DNA of 62,735 nt from Bacteroides sp. Marseille-P3684 (GCF_900291465.1 NZ_LT985808.1:2861803-2924537); one strand, 5' to 3'; numbered from the stretch's first letter, positions 16,278 to 26,613 are shown. Notes: generated by a model not told the origin, from the sequence alone. Numbers and translations: made by a program.

Positions 16278-16646
16278 TCACTTCATGAATACCAGATAGA
16301 CTGCCATCACCAGACAGAGGAAAGCCGCCGCATGATTCCAGTGCAACGCTTCTCCCTTGAAGAAGACTGTCGTAAAGACCGTGAAGATAATAAGAGTGAT
16401 GACCTCCTGGATTACCTTCAGCTGCAGCAGGGAGAAAGGCCCCCCGTTGCCCACATAGCCGATGCGGTTCGCCGGAATCTGACACGAATATTCCGCCAAA
16501 GCAATAAACCAGGAGAAAAGAATGACGCCGTAGAGCGGCCAGTTGGAAATGACCTTCATTTCCTGAAGTTTCAAATGTCCATACCAAGCGAAGGTCATGA
16601 AGATGTTTGAAACAATCAACAGTAGGATCGTGTAAACGCCTGTCAT
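16278..16646 (-). CDS. DUF486 family small membrane protein
   Basis: A 122-residue protein with four hydrophobic helices. The NIFMTFAWYGHLK and FIALAEYSCQIPANRIGY segments are hallmarks of DUF486, a four-TM family distantly related to drug/metabolite (SMR-like) transporters. The substrate is unknown. It begins five bases after the ttcA stop and is followed 70 bases later by nhaA. Confidence 0.85.
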   Translation of the reverse strand: MTGVYTILLLIVSNIFMTFAWYGHLKLQEMKVISNWPLYGVILFSWFIALAEYSCQIPANRIGYVGNGGPFSLLQLKVIQEVITLIIFTVFTTVFFKGEALHWNHAAAFLCLVMAVYLVFMK

Positions 16647-16651
16647 ATCAG

Positions 16652-17398
16652 TTAATCTATTTTAGAGGGTAAAAGTTCTTCTTGTACATTGGTCATGCTG
16701 CCCCACAGGCTGTAACGGGCTTCAGGATTCAGTTCCTCCAGCCGACGAAGGACGTCCTTCATCTGCGCCCGGTTGGAGGCGGTTTCATAGGGACAGTTCT
16801 TCACCTGTTTCCGGTAGCCCCGCAAGGCTGCCAGTTCCTCCAGGTCGGCTTCGTGCACCAGACAGAGCGGACGAATGAGGGTCATGTCGAACTTGTGCAT
16901 CACCAGCTTGGGCGGCATGCTGCTGAATGCGCCCTGGAAGGTGATGTTCATCAGCAGAGTCTGAAGGATGTCGTCCATGTGATGCCCTAGGGCAATCTTG
17001 TTGCATCCGTGCTCCTTGGCTACGGTAAAGAGTGCCTTGCGCCGGTTCCACGAACAGAGGAAGCAGGGAGACTTGCGCGTGTCAGTCGAGGGGTCAAACG
17101 AAGTCTCATAATGGACAAAGGGGACTCCTAACCCTTCACTGTACGCCTTCAGATAATCCAGGTCAGCGCGGTAGGCAATGTTCGTCATCCCGACATGAAC
17201 CGCCATGAGCGAGAAACGCGGCTTGTGGATGCGCGAGCGCAACGCCAGCAGTTCAAGCAGCGCCATGGAGTCTTTTCCTCCCGACAGTCCCACGAGAATC
17301 TTGTCATCATCTTCAATCAATCCATACTTCACCACGCCCTTGGCAAAACGCTGGTTGATGCGGCGCAGGAGTTTGTCTTCAGTTGTCAGTAGTGCCAT
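16652..17398 (-). CDS. ttcA: TtcA-type tRNA thiolase (PP-loop ATPase)
   Basis: A 248-residue cytoplasmic PP-loop enzyme. The ATP-binding SGGKDSMALL motif is near residue 35, and the paired cysteines sit in PCFLCSWNRRKALF near residue 116; a further Cys occurs in NCPYETASN. TtcA inserts sulfur at cytidine 32 of certain tRNAs using an Fe-S cluster held by such cysteines. A related PP-loop thiolase of the same group cannot be excluded. It is the first gene of a minus-strand run with DUF486 and nhaA and diverges from the TPR/PD40 gene. Confidence 0.82.
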   Translation of the reverse strand: MALLTTEDKLLRRINQRFAKGVVKYGLIEDDDKILVGLSGGKDSMALLELLALRSRIHKPRFSLMAVHVGMTNIAYRADLDYLKAYSEGLGVPFVHYETSFDPSTDTRKSPCFLCSWNRRKALFTVAKEHGCNKIALGHHMDDILQTLLMNITFQGAFSSMPPKLVMHKFDMTLIRPLCLVHEADLEELAALRGYRKQVKNCPYETASNRAQMKDVLRRLEELNPEARYSLWGSMTNVQEELLPSKID

Positions 17399-17530
17399 AA
17401 AGAGTATTCATCGTCTGAGCCAGTCACGGCTCTCTTTAAAAATGGGCAGCAAAATTACAGCATTTCAGAGAAATCTTCGTACTTTTGGGCTGACTTTATA
17501 ACAAATGATTCATACAAACACCGACTTCTT

Positions 17531-18931
17531 ATGAACAAGAGATATGTCCTGTTGCTTGCCGCCTTCTTAGGCATTACCCTGATGCAAGCCCAAACACTCA
17601 GTCAGGCACGTGAACTTTTCAACCAAGGAAAATATGCAGAAGCCCTCCCGACGTTCCAACGTCTGGTGAAGCAGAGCCCCTCAAATGCCAACTATAATTA
17701 TTGGTACGGAGCCTGCTGTGTAGAGACTGGCGCCGACTCCCTTGCTACCCCCTACCTGGAGAAGGCTGCCAAGCGGAAGGTGCTGGATGCCTACCCCTAC
17801 CTGACCCGGGCACAGATGGCGCAATACCTTTATGATGAGGCTGTGGAAACCTGCGAAGACTACATCGAACTGCTCACAGCCAAAAAGAAAGAGACCACTG
17901 ATGCCGAGACCGCACTGGCACGTGCCCGCATGGCTTCCCTGATGCTGCGAGGGACCGAGCGCGTCTGCGTCATCGACAGCTTTGTGGTGGACAGGGACAA
18001 TTTCCTTTCTGCCTATAATATAGGTAAGGAATGTGGCTCAGTGGTCCTGGCAGACGGAAACATCTTCTACCAGAACGAATTGGGACAAAAGCGCTACTGG
18101 GCACTGCCCAAAGGCAAACACATCGGGCTTTTCACCAGTGACAAGCTGCTCGATGAATGGACTGCCCCCAAAGCGGTTGAAGGACTGAGTGAGGACGGCG
18201 ACAACAGCTATCCTTATCTGTTGGGCGACGGCACCACCCTTTACTATGCCAACAACGGCAGCGAATCCCTGGGAGGCTATGATATCTTCGTGACGCGTTT
18301 CAACACCGAGACCGGCAAGTTCCTCAAAGCCGAGAACCTGGGCATGCCTTACAACTCGCCCGCCAACGACTACATGATGGTCATCGACGAATTCAACAAC
18401 CTCGGCTGGTTTGCTTCCGACCGCTATCAGCCCGAGGGGAAGGTGTGCATCTATGTCTTCGTGCCCAACGCCTCCCGTGAGACCTTCGATTACGAGAATG
18501 ACGGGGAAGAGCTGATTGTCCGCCGCGCAAAGCTGAGCAGCATCCGCGACACCTGGACGGACGAGGATGTGGTGCGTCAGGCACGTCAGCGACTTGCCAT
18601 GCTGGTCCATGACCGGCCGACGCAGACCGAACGACCCGACTTCACGTTCCTCATCGATGACCGGACGGTTTACCACAAGCTCGCCGACTTCCGTTCACGT
18701 GAAGCCCAGACGCTCTTCCGCCAGTGGCAGCAGATGCAAAAGGACTACCTGACCCTCTCCCAACAACTCGACGGACTGCGTACCCGGTATGCATCTTCGC
18801 CCGAAGCAAGCCGGCAGACCCTGGCTCCGCAAATCCTCGACCTGGAGAAGCGCAAGGAGCAAATGAGCAGCGAGCTGGACGAATTGGAGATAAAAGCACG
18901 CAATACTGAAAAAAATCAGCTCGACCGATAG
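17531..18931 (+). CDS. TPR and PD40-repeat exported protein
   Basis: A 466-residue protein with signal peptide MNKRYVLLLAAFLGITLMQAQ. TPR-like helices follow (residues of about 24-130, ARELFNQGKYAEALPTFQRL). A WD40-like PD40 beta-propeller region (about 160-330, including NSYPYLLGDGTTLYYANNGS and GGYDIFVTRF) comes next. The C-terminal coiled coil (about 395-466) is rich in Gln, Leu and Glu. Related TPR-PD40 proteins sit in the periplasm at the outer membrane, some in type IX secretion, but the OmpA domain of PorE is missing here. The function is not assignable. Confidence 0.75.
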   Translation: MNKRYVLLLAAFLGITLMQAQTLSQARELFNQGKYAEALPTFQRLVKQSPSNANYNYWYGACCVETGADSLATPYLEKAAKRKVLDAYPYLTRAQMAQYLYDEAVETCEDYIELLTAKKKETTDAETALARARMASLMLRGTERVCVIDSFVVDRDNFLSAYNIGKECGSVVLADGNIFYQNELGQKRYWALPKGKHIGLFTSDKLLDEWTAPKAVEGLSEDGDNSYPYLLGDGTTLYYANNGSESLGGYDIFVTRFNTETGKFLKAENLGMPYNSPANDYMMVIDEFNNLGWFASDRYQPEGKVCIYVFVPNASRETFDYENDGEELIVRRAKLSSIRDTWTDEDVVRQARQRLAMLVHDRPTQTERPDFTFLIDDRTVYHKLADFRSREAQTLFRQWQQMQKDYLTLSQQLDGLRTRYASSPEASRQTLAPQILDLEKRKEQMSSELDELEIKARNTEKNQLDR

Positions 18932-18988
18932 GATATATTCCCGAAGAGCCTTACCTTTGGAAAAACTAACCAATCAGGGAGAATCACC

Positions 18989-19459
18989 ATGGAACTAGTC
19001 ATCATTGCCGTCCTGCTTGTCGTCGGACTCATTCTTTTGGTTGCCGAGGTCTACCTCTTTCCCGGCATCAGCCTGGCAGGAATCTGCTCCACCGCATGCC
19101 TCATCTTTGCCAATGTCTATGCCTATCTTCACTTGGGCGGCATGGCCTGTCTCGTCACCTTCCTCATCACCCTCGTCAGCTGTGGAGGAATCCTGCTGTG
19201 GGTCTTCCGCTCCAAGGCACTCGAACGGGCAGCCCTGAAGGAAGACATCGACTCGACCGTGCACAACACGGCTGTCGACTCCATCCGGCCGGGAGACAAA
19301 GGCATCGCCATCACCCGTCTGGCACTCATCGGCAATGCTGAAATCAACGGGCACATCGTGGAGGTGAAGTCGCTCGACGGCTTCATCGACGAGAAGACAC
19401 CCATTGTGGTACAACGGGTGGTAGAGAGTACCGTATGGGTCCTGCCCGCCAAAGAGTGA
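18989..19459 (+). CDS. NfeD-like membrane protein
   Basis: A 156-residue protein with two to three N-terminal hydrophobic segments (residues 4-25, 30-50 and 53-75) and a C-terminal OB-fold-like beta domain (residues of about 95-156, IRPGDKGIAITRLALIGNAEI). This is the short NfeD form without the ClpP-like protease domain. NfeD proteins are encoded next to flotillins and stomatins and work with them in membrane organisation. Here floA starts 43 bases downstream, supporting that assignment. Confidence 0.88.
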   Translation: MELVIIAVLLVVGLILLVAEVYLFPGISLAGICSTACLIFANVYAYLHLGGMACLVTFLITLVSCGGILLWVFRSKALERAALKEDIDSTVHNTAVDSIRPGDKGIAITRLALIGNAEINGHIVEVKSLDGFIDEKTPIVVQRVVESTVWVLPAKE

Positions 19460-19502
19460 CAGCCTCCCCTATTCCATCACGAACCATTAACCTTTAATAT
19501 TT

Positions 19503-20492
19503 ATGACCATGTATCTGACTTTAGCGCTCATTGTCGGGATTATCATCTTCCTGGCAATCGTGTTGCACTACATCCCTTTCCTGCTTTGGCTGTCAGCCAA
19601 GGCTTCGGGTGTGCACATTTCTCTCGTACAACTCTTCCTGATGCGTATCCGGAATGTTCCGCCATCGGTAATCGTACAGGCACTCATCGAGGCTCATAAG
19701 GCCGGACTCCAGTTCATCACCCGCGACGGACTCGAAGCCCACTATCTGGCTGGCGGTCATGTCGCCAAGGTGGTCCATGCCCTGGTGTCAGCAGCTAAAG
19801 CCAATATCGAACTGTCCTTTCAGATGGCTACTGCCATCGACCTGGCAGGACGCGATGTCTTCGAAGCCGTACAGATGTCTGTCAACCCGAAGGTCATCGA
19901 TACACCGCCCGTGACGGCTGTTGCCAAAGACGGCATCCAGCTGATTGCAAAAGCCCGCGTGACGGTCCGTGCCAACATCCGCCAACTGGTGGGTGGTGCC
20001 GGCGAAGACACCGTCCTGGCACGTGTCGGCGAAGGTATCGTCTCCTCCATCGGCTCGTCAGAGAACCACAAGTCGGTGCTGGAGAATCCCGACTCCATCT
20101 CGAAGCTTGTCCTCCGCAAGGGACTGGATGCAGGCACCGCCTTCGAAATCCTGTCCATCGATATTGCCGACATTGACATCGGCCGGAACATCGGTGCCGC
20201 CCTGCAAATAGACCAAGCCAATGCCGACAAGAACATCGCACAGGCAAAAGCCGAGGAACGCCGCGCCATGGCTGTGGCTACCGAACAGGAAATGAAAGCA
20301 AAAGCGGAAGAGGCACGTGCCATGGTTATCCAAGCCGAAGCGGAAGTGCCCAAGGCAATGGCAGAAGCTTTCCGAAACGGCAACCTGGGCATCATGGACT
20401 ACTACCGGATGAAGAACATCGAAGCCGATACCCGGATGCGCGACAACATTGCCCATCCGCAGAACAACGGACAGGCTTCACTGGATAAATAA
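19503..20492 (+). CDS. floA: Flotillin-like protein FloA
   Basis: A 329-residue membrane-microdomain scaffold. It has one N-terminal membrane segment (residues of about 5-28), then a SPFH/PHB domain ([29 protein letters not shown] onward). A coiled-coil tail is rich in Ala/Glu/Lys ([20 protein letters not shown] at about 240-259). Length and tail fit the FloA (UPF0365) family, which forms moving foci in functional membrane microdomains. It follows nfeD, its usual partner, and precedes a nucleoside phosphorylase by 18 bases. The second ATG two codons in is an equally good start. Confidence 0.92.
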   Translation: MTMYLTLALIVGIIIFLAIVLHYIPFLLWLSAKASGVHISLVQLFLMRIRNVPPSVIVQALIEAHKAGLQFITRDGLEAHYLAGGHVAKVVHALVSAAKANIELSFQMATAIDLAGRDVFEAVQMSVNPKVIDTPPVTAVAKDGIQLIAKARVTVRANIRQLVGGAGEDTVLARVGEGIVSSIGSSENHKSVLENPDSISKLVLRKGLDAGTAFEILSIDIADIDIGRNIGAALQIDQANADKNIAQAKAEERRAMAVATEQEMKAKAEEARAMVIQAEAEVPKAMAEAFRNGNLGIMDYYRMKNIEADTRMRDNIAHPQNNGQASLDK

Positions 20493-20510
20493 CGTAATGA
20501 CAGATCCGCC

Positions 20511-21389
20511 ATGGCTACTTATTTTCCCCCTTCCGAACTGATCATCAATCCCGACGGTTCCATCTTCCACCTCCACGTACGTCCCGAGCAGCTGGCAGAC
20601 CGTATCATCCTTGTGGGTGATCCGGGACGTGTGCCCCTCGTGGCATCTCACTTCGAAACATGCGAATGTGACATCCAGAGCCGCGAGTTCCACACCATTA
20701 CCGGAACGCGGAAGGGCAAACGCATCACGGTCGTATCGACCGGCATCGGTTGTGACAACATCGACATCGTGCTCAACGAGCTGGATGCCCTTGCCAACAT
20801 CGACTTCGGAACCCGCCGGGAGAACCCTGTCCTGCGCTCCCTTCAGCTGGTCCGCATCGGGACCTGTGGCGGGCTGCAGCCGGATACCCCCTTGTGCTCC
20901 TTCGTCTGTTCGGAAATCTCCATCGGCTTCGACGGACTGCTGAACTTCTACGGGGGACGTGATGCCGTGTGCGACCTCGGACTGGAGCAGGCTTTCCTGA
21001 CCCACATGGGGTGGAGCGGTTCGACAGGCATTGCCCATCCGTATGCCATCCATGCCGACCGTGAACTGGTCGAACGCATTGCCGGAGAAGACATGATACG
21101 CGGCATTACCATCTCGGCACCCGGTTTCTTCGGTCCGCAAGGGCGTGAACTCCGCATTCCGCTTGCCGACCCGCAACAGAACGCCAAGATTGAATCATTC
21201 AGTTACGACGGACGCCGCATCACCAACTTCGAAATGGAAAGTTCTGCCGTAGCCGGACTGAGCCGTCTGTTGGGGCACCATGCCACCACGGTCTGCATGG
21301 TCATTGCCAACCGACGTGCCAAGGAAGCCAATGCCAACTACAAGAACAGCATTGACACACTCATTGAAACAGTGCTTGAACGCCTGTAA
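20511..21389 (+). CDS. Nucleoside phosphorylase (uridine phosphorylase-like)
   Basis: A 292-residue enzyme of the PNP/UDP family that cleaves nucleosides with phosphate to a base and a pentose 1-phosphate. Visible family motifs are ILVGDPGRV (phosphate loop, residues of about 30-38), STGIGCDNIDIVLNEL, RIGTCGGLQ, and FEMESSAVAGLS (purine- or pyrimidine-site and ribose-site Glu/Met). The arrangement is closer to uridine phosphorylase than to trimeric PNP, but base preference cannot be read with certainty. It is the last gene of the nfeD-floA run. Confidence 0.82.
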   Translation: MATYFPPSELIINPDGSIFHLHVRPEQLADRIILVGDPGRVPLVASHFETCECDIQSREFHTITGTRKGKRITVVSTGIGCDNIDIVLNELDALANIDFGTRRENPVLRSLQLVRIGTCGGLQPDTPLCSFVCSEISIGFDGLLNFYGGRDAVCDLGLEQAFLTHMGWSGSTGIAHPYAIHADRELVERIAGEDMIRGITISAPGFFGPQGRELRIPLADPQQNAKIESFSYDGRRITNFEMESSAVAGLSRLLGHHATTVCMVIANRRAKEANANYKNSIDTLIETVLERL

Positions 21390-21448
21390 CGGCTCCAGAT
21401 TCCCTGTCTGTCAGCGAATCTACTATCCCCCAACAAACACAATTCGGT

Positions 21449-23185
21449 ATGTCCCGTCCCTTACGCACAATCTGTCTCCTCTTGCTTGCCGTCCTGCCAT
21501 TCCGGCTGACGGCACAAGAGGAGCTTGCGCGTACCCTGCATGAGCAGGAGGAAGTGCTGGCACACGACCCGGACAACACGGAGGCGCTGCGCCGGTTGAT
21601 GTTTCTCCATCTCGACCGGGCGGACTACCGCAAAGCCATCGAGTACGGACAACGGCTGTTGGACATCGGATACGAAAGAAAAGACTACCACCAGGCTGTC
21701 CTCTATGCCCACACTGGACTGGGACAGGCATACACCATGCTGGGTGACTCGATTGCTTACGGACACTTGGGACAGGCACGTTCCAACGCACTGACGGCAC
21801 AGAATGACTCGGCGCTCTGCTCGGTCTACAACGGACTCGGACTCTATGCGCTCAACATCGACAAGGACTACTATTCCGCCCTGCACTACTACTTTCTCGG
21901 ACTGGAAGCTGCCAAACGCTGCCACTACGAACGGTTACACACCATCCTGCTCGCCAACATTTCCGCCGTGTACTTCCTGAAACGGGATACAGCAGGACTC
22001 GCCTACTCGCTCGAAGCCTACGAACGGGGACACCGCCTCTCGTCTCCTTACCTTATATATATAGGTGCCCTGACGACCGCCTATATGTATTACCTGAACG
22101 GTGAATATGACCGGGCACTCCCCTACATCAAGGAAGCGGAGTTCCTCATGCAGCAGAACGACTTCTACGACCAGGGCAATGTCCATGCACTCTATGGCAT
22201 GATTCTGACGGCACAAGGAAACACGGCAGAGGCCATCACGCTATTCCGACGGGGATTAGACCTGAAGGAGAAGAACCAGACTTCTACCCACGTGATGCTG
22301 CTGCACGGCTATGCACGGGCACTGCAGCAGGAAGGGAAGACCGACAAGGCCATCCGCCTGCTGGAGGAGGCACTCTCCCTGACCGACCGGGAAAACAATG
22401 CCGTCTACCGGGGCGAAGTCATCGATGCCTTGTCGGACTGTTATGCCGCCCAAGGCGATTATGCCCGGGCACTCGACTGGCTGCGTCGGCTGAACAACGA
22501 GAACGATACCCTGTACAATACCGATAAGGAAAAAATCATCAGCGAGCTGCGCCTGAAGTATGATTCCGAAAGACAGGAGAATGAAATCAAGCAAGGGAAG
22601 CTGGCACTGCTCCGGAAAGAGAAGCATGAACAGTTGCTCATCGCCGTCCTCACGGTCATCGGAGTTGCGACCGTACTTTTGTGGCAACTTTACCGGCGAA
22701 AGAACCGGCTGTACCAAAGCATCGTCCGCCAGAACCAGGAGGCCTTGCGACGTGAACAGCAACTGTCCGACCACATCCGGGTCCTGCAGAACGAGAAATA
22801 CACCGCGTCCTCACTCACGGGAGAAAAGAAGCTCACGCTCTTCCAGCGGCTGGAAGAACTGATGCGCGAACAAGCCATCTACAAAGACAACCAGCTCACC
22901 AAGGACAAGGCTGCCGAACTGCTGGATACCAACCGCACCTACCTGTCACAAGCCATCAACGAACAGACCGGACTGAACTTCACCCAATACATCAACCAGT
23001 ACCGGGTGAATGAAGCCGTCCGTCTGCTGAGCGACCCCTCGAACACGACAACACTCAAAGCCATCGCTGCCGAAGTAGGCTTCAGCTCCATGTCCACCTT
23101 CTACAAACTGTTCCAGAACAGCGTGGGGATGCCTCCCAAACAATACCGCGACACGGTAATGGAGCTGAAGGAAAAGGACAACTGA
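21449..23185 (+). CDS. TPR sensor with AraC-type HTH (membrane regulator)
   Basis: A 578-residue one-piece regulator. It has a signal peptide (MSRPLRTICLLLLAVLPFRLTAQ), then TPR repeats in the periplasm (residues of about 25-360). One membrane segment (residues of about 393-413, LLIAVLTVIGVATVLLW) leads to a cytoplasmic coiled coil and an AraC-type double HTH (about 470-570, with LTKDKAAELLDTNRTYLSQA and LKAIAAEVGFSSMSTFYKLF). This layout resembles hybrid two-component sensors of Bacteroides without the kinase. It probably senses something in the periplasm and switches on the SusC/SusD operon that starts 160 bases downstream. Direct repeats TATACGG spaced 22 bp in that gap are candidate binding sites. 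Confidence 0.88.
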   Translation: MSRPLRTICLLLLAVLPFRLTAQEELARTLHEQEEVLAHDPDNTEALRRLMFLHLDRADYRKAIEYGQRLLDIGYERKDYHQAVLYAHTGLGQAYTMLGDSIAYGHLGQARSNALTAQNDSALCSVYNGLGLYALNIDKDYYSALHYYFLGLEAAKRCHYERLHTILLANISAVYFLKRDTAGLAYSLEAYERGHRLSSPYLIYIGALTTAYMYYLNGEYDRALPYIKEAEFLMQQNDFYDQGNVHALYGMILTAQGNTAEAITLFRRGLDLKEKNQTSTHVMLLHGYARALQQEGKTDKAIRLLEEALSLTDRENNAVYRGEVIDALSDCYAAQGDYARALDWLRRLNNENDTLYNTDKEKIISELRLKYDSERQENEIKQGKLALLRKEKHEQLLIAVLTVIGVATVLLWQLYRRKNRLYQSIVRQNQEALRREQQLSDHIRVLQNEKYTASSLTGEKKLTLFQRLEELMREQAIYKDNQLTKDKAAELLDTNRTYLSQAINEQTGLNFTQYINQYRVNEAVRLLSDPSNTTTLKAIAAEVGFSSMSTFYKLFQNSVGMPPKQYRDTVMELKEKDN

Positions 23186-23222
23186 CACAGAGAGGGGCAT
23201 CCGATACCGGAAATCTTTTCCA

Positions 23223-23251
23223 TATACGGCAATTGCCGGAGGTGTATACGG
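23223..23251 (+). promoter_or_regulatory. Candidate AraC-type operator upstream of susC
   Basis: Direct repeats TATACGG at 23223-23229 and 23245-23251 are 22 bp apart, about two helical turns. The palindrome CGGCAATTGCCG (23227-23238) overlaps the first. The site lies some 30 bases upstream of a -7-like TTCTTTTG at 23281-23288, where an activator would bind. The assignment to the upstream TPR-AraC protein is inference. Confidence 0.5.
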
Positions 23252-23345
23252 AAATATTAGGGGAAATCTATTCTTTTTCATTCTTTTGCGATACTGAATA
23301 GCATGAGAAAGAAGAATGAATATGAACCTCTAAACAAATGCCATT

Positions 23346-26300
23346 ATGGAAAAAGACACACCTATCCCCTGCCGGCTGTTCCTGATGCTGGCCGTGCTTT
23401 TCGCACTTTGGGCAGGTCCTTCCTGCGCACAATCTTACCAACGTACCATTCACGGAATTGTCGTGGACGAGCATGAACAACCGCTCCCTGCCGCCCACGT
23501 GAAAGAGGTGCCCACCACTCCGGGAGCATCCGTTGCCGGTGTCATCACCGACGTACAAGGACATTTCACCCTCACACTGCCTGCCTCCGCCAAAGCCATC
23601 GAGGTTTCCTTCCTGGGTTATGAAATCCAGCAGGTGGCACTGACCGACGCTACCGACTACGAGATAGCACTCGTCCCTTCCAGCGAACTGCTGGATGAAG
23701 TCGTCGTCACAGGCTACCAGACCATCTCCAAGGAACGGGCGACAGGTGCTTTTTCCAAGATTGACGCGAAGAAACTGGAGACGCAACGCCTCAACGATAT
23801 CGGTTCCATGCTCGACGGACGCATCGCCGGATACAGTGACGGCAAAATCCGTGGCGTGACCTCCATGAACGGCTTGACTACCCCGCTGTATGTCATCGAC
23901 GGCTTCCCGGTGGAGAAGACCACCAACGACGGCTACGGCAACTGGGTGGAGAGCGTGCCGGACATCAATGTGGAGGACATCGAGAGCATCACCGTGCTGA
24001 AGGATGCGGCTGCCACCTCCATCTACGGTGCACGCGCTGCCAACGGCGTCGTGGTCATCACGACCAAACGGGCGAAGAAGGACCAGCTGAACGTCTCCTT
24101 CTCGGCAACTCTCACCGTACAGCCTTATGAGTATTATACAGGACACCTGGCAGATGCCGCCACCATGATTGGGATTGAATCGGAATGGGCCCTCCAAAAC
24201 CCGAATCTTCAGGGGACCGATGCCGATGTCATGGAGTACGCACAAAACGCCTTGGACAACATGACCTACCAGTCACAAGGTATCCGCAACTACCTGAAGT
24301 ATTTCGCAGGGAAACAGTCACTGGACGATACCATGGCTGCCCTGGAGGCTCTTGCCGCACAAGGCTACCGCTACTACCGCGACATGGAGAAGTACGGCAA
24401 ACGCAACCCGCTCACCCAGCAATATAACCTGAGCATCGGCAAGGGCAGCGAACGCAACACGTTCAACGCCTCCATCTCCTACCGCGACAACCGGCTGGAG
24501 GACAAGTATTCGGCGAACCGTACCATCGGCATCAATCTCCAGAACTCCACCCGGCTCACCGACTGGCTGACCTTCGACGTCGGCACTTACCTGAACTATG
24601 GGACAGGAAACACGCAGAGCTTCGACCTCCTCTCGCCCAACTACACCTTCATGCCCTATGACGCCCTGATGGACAACGGAGGAACTCCGCACACCAACAC
24701 CGAGGCCGACCGTTACAGCACCAGTCAGCTGAACACGCTGAAGAACTACGGACTCTACAACCTGGACATCACCCCGCTCGACGAAATCGGGATGAACCTG
24801 AAGAAGAACCGCGACTTCAGCAACCGTACGTTTGCTCGCCTAAGCTTCCGGATTACCGACTGGCTGAAATACACTGCGTCGTTCCAATATGAATATGCCG
24901 AACTGAAGAACAAGCAGCTGCGCAGCAAGGATTCCTACGAAGTGCGCAACCGTGTGAACACATTCGCTTCCGCAGGCACCGACGGTACGGTATTCAACCT
25001 TCCCTACGGCAACATCTACTTCACCGAGGCCAACACGACGCATGCCTACAACTTCCGTCAGCAACTCGACTTCCAGAAGACCTTTGCAGGCAAGCACGAC
25101 GTGACCGCCATCTTCGGAACGGAAACCCGAGAGAACAAGATGGACTATGCCAGCCAGACGCTCTACAACTATGACCCAGACCTGCTGACTTATACGCTGA
25201 TTGATGCCAACCGTCTGAGCACCACCAGCGGCGTGTGGGGCTGGTCAAGCTTCACCCAGAACGACAATGCCTACATCCGTCAGCTGGTGAACCGCTACGT
25301 GTCCATCTACGGCAACGCCGCCTATACCTACGACGGACGCTATACCCTCACGGGAAGTATCCGTTGGGACAAGACCAACCTCTTTGCCACCGGCTCGAAA
25401 TATCAGCGCCGCCCCATCTGGTCCACGGGTGTCAGCTGGAACATCGACAAGGAAAGCTGGTTCAATGCCAAGGGAGTGAACATGCTGAAGCTCCGTATGA
25501 GCTACGGTATCGGAGGTAACATCGCCAAGAACTCCGCTCCTTACATGACTGCCTACTATAGCAACAACAACAATGTGGGCGGCATCCAGGGAACCATCCA
25601 GAGCCGCCCGAACCCCAGCCTGCGTTGGGAAAAGACCACGACCTTCAACCTCGGCGTCGACTTCGCCCTGCTGGACAATCGGCTCAACGGCTCGATTGAA
25701 TACTACAACAAGAAAGGCTCTGACCTCCTTGCCAACACCATGGGTGTACCCACGGAAGGATGGGGCTACAGCACCTATACCATCAACAACGGCAAGATGA
25801 CCAACCAGGGTTTCGAACTGACGCTCTCGGGCGACATCATCCGCACCAATGACTGGAACTGGAACGTGTCAGGCGTGCTGGGCTACAACAAGAACGAAGT
25901 GACCTACGTCAACGTGGAAGCTCCGGTAGCCTACCTGGTCATCGACTACCCGACTGCCTATCCGCGCATCGGCAATCCCTACAATGCCATTTACGGCTAC
26001 CAGTGGGCAGGGCTGAGCGCGACCGGTACACCGCAGGTCTATGACGCCGAAGGCAACCTCTTCACGGACATGGCTCCGACGGAAATCGAGGACCTCATTT
26101 ACCTGGGAACAACCGTACCGACTTACACCGGCTCCATCAATACCAACCTGCGCTGGAAGAACTGGGAACTTGCCGCACAGTTTGCCTTCGAGGGCGGCCA
26201 CAAGATGCGCAACACCAACCTCGCCTACATCTCTTCGGGCATGGCTCCCGTAAGCGCCTCCATTGCCGACCGCTGGATGGCACCGGGCGACGAGGCTCAT

Positions 26301-26594
26301 ACCGACGTACCGCGATACATCTCCTCCGAGAGTCCGGACTACAACTACGAGTACTATAACATGTACGCCCGTGCCTCGGTCAACGTCATCAGCGCTGCCA
26401 ACTGGCGCATGAAGAACCTCTCACTGACCTACCGCATCCCCGCCGACTTCTGCCGGAGCCTCTCCCTGCAGAGTGCACGCATCATGCTGGGCATGGAGAA
26501 CGTGTTCACCGCAGCCAGGAGCCGAGACGCCAAGTACCTGCTGGGCGGCTACGTGAAACCCAACTACCTCTGTGGCATCTACCTGAATTTCTAA
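23346..26594 (+). CDS. SusC/RagA TonB-linked outer-membrane transporter
   Basis: A 1082-residue transporter that imports a bound nutrient across the outer membrane with TonB energy. It has a signal peptide (residues 1-28) and a carboxypeptidase-regulatory-like N-terminal domain (about 33-110, YQRTIHGIVVDEHEQPLPAA). The plug opens with DEVVVTGYQT near residue 117 and ends ITVLKDAAATSIYGARAANG, the SusC signature. A 22-strand barrel ends in YLCGIYLNF with a C-terminal aromatic. It is the first gene of an operon with SusD and a thioredoxin-like lipoprotein; no glycoside hydrolase or peptidase is nearby, so the substrate is open. Confidence 0.95.
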   Translation: MEKDTPIPCRLFLMLAVLFALWAGPSCAQSYQRTIHGIVVDEHEQPLPAAHVKEVPTTPGASVAGVITDVQGHFTLTLPASAKAIEVSFLGYEIQQVALTDATDYEIALVPSSELLDEVVVTGYQTISKERATGAFSKIDAKKLETQRLNDIGSMLDGRIAGYSDGKIRGVTSMNGLTTPLYVIDGFPVEKTTNDGYGNWVESVPDINVEDIESITVLKDAAATSIYGARAANGVVVITTKRAKKDQLNVSFSATLTVQPYEYYTGHLADAATMIGIESEWALQNPNLQGTDADVMEYAQNALDNMTYQSQGIRNYLKYFAGKQSLDDTMAALEALAAQGYRYYRDMEKYGKRNPLTQQYNLSIGKGSERNTFNASISYRDNRLEDKYSANRTIGINLQNSTRLTDWLTFDVGTYLNYGTGNTQSFDLLSPNYTFMPYDALMDNGGTPHTNTEADRYSTSQLNTLKNYGLYNLDITPLDEIGMNLKKNRDFSNRTFARLSFRITDWLKYTASFQYEYAELKNKQLRSKDSYEVRNRVNTFASAGTDGTVFNLPYGNIYFTEANTTHAYNFRQQLDFQKTFAGKHDVTAIFGTETRENKMDYASQTLYNYDPDLLTYTLIDANRLSTTSGVWGWSSFTQNDNAYIRQLVNRYVSIYGNAAYTYDGRYTLTGSIRWDKTNLFATGSKYQRRPIWSTGVSWNIDKESWFNAKGVNMLKLRMSYGIGGNIAKNSAPYMTAYYSNNNNVGGIQGTIQSRPNPSLRWEKTTTFNLGVDFALLDNRLNGSIEYYNKKGSDLLANTMGVPTEGWGYSTYTINNGKMTNQGFELTLSGDIIRTNDWNWNVSGVLGYNKNEVTYVNVEAPVAYLVIDYPTAYPRIGNPYNAIYGYQWAGLSATGTPQVYDAEGNLFTDMAPTEIEDLIYLGTTVPTYTGSINTNLRWKNWELAAQFAFEGGHKMRNTNLAYISSGMAPVSASIADRWMAPGDEAHTDVPRYISSESPDYNYEYYNMYARASVNVISAANWRMKNLSLTYRIPADFCRSLSLQSARIMLGMENVFTAARSRDAKYLLGGYVKPNYLCGIYLNF

Positions 26595-26613
26595 CCCAAC
26601 AACGAAGACCATC

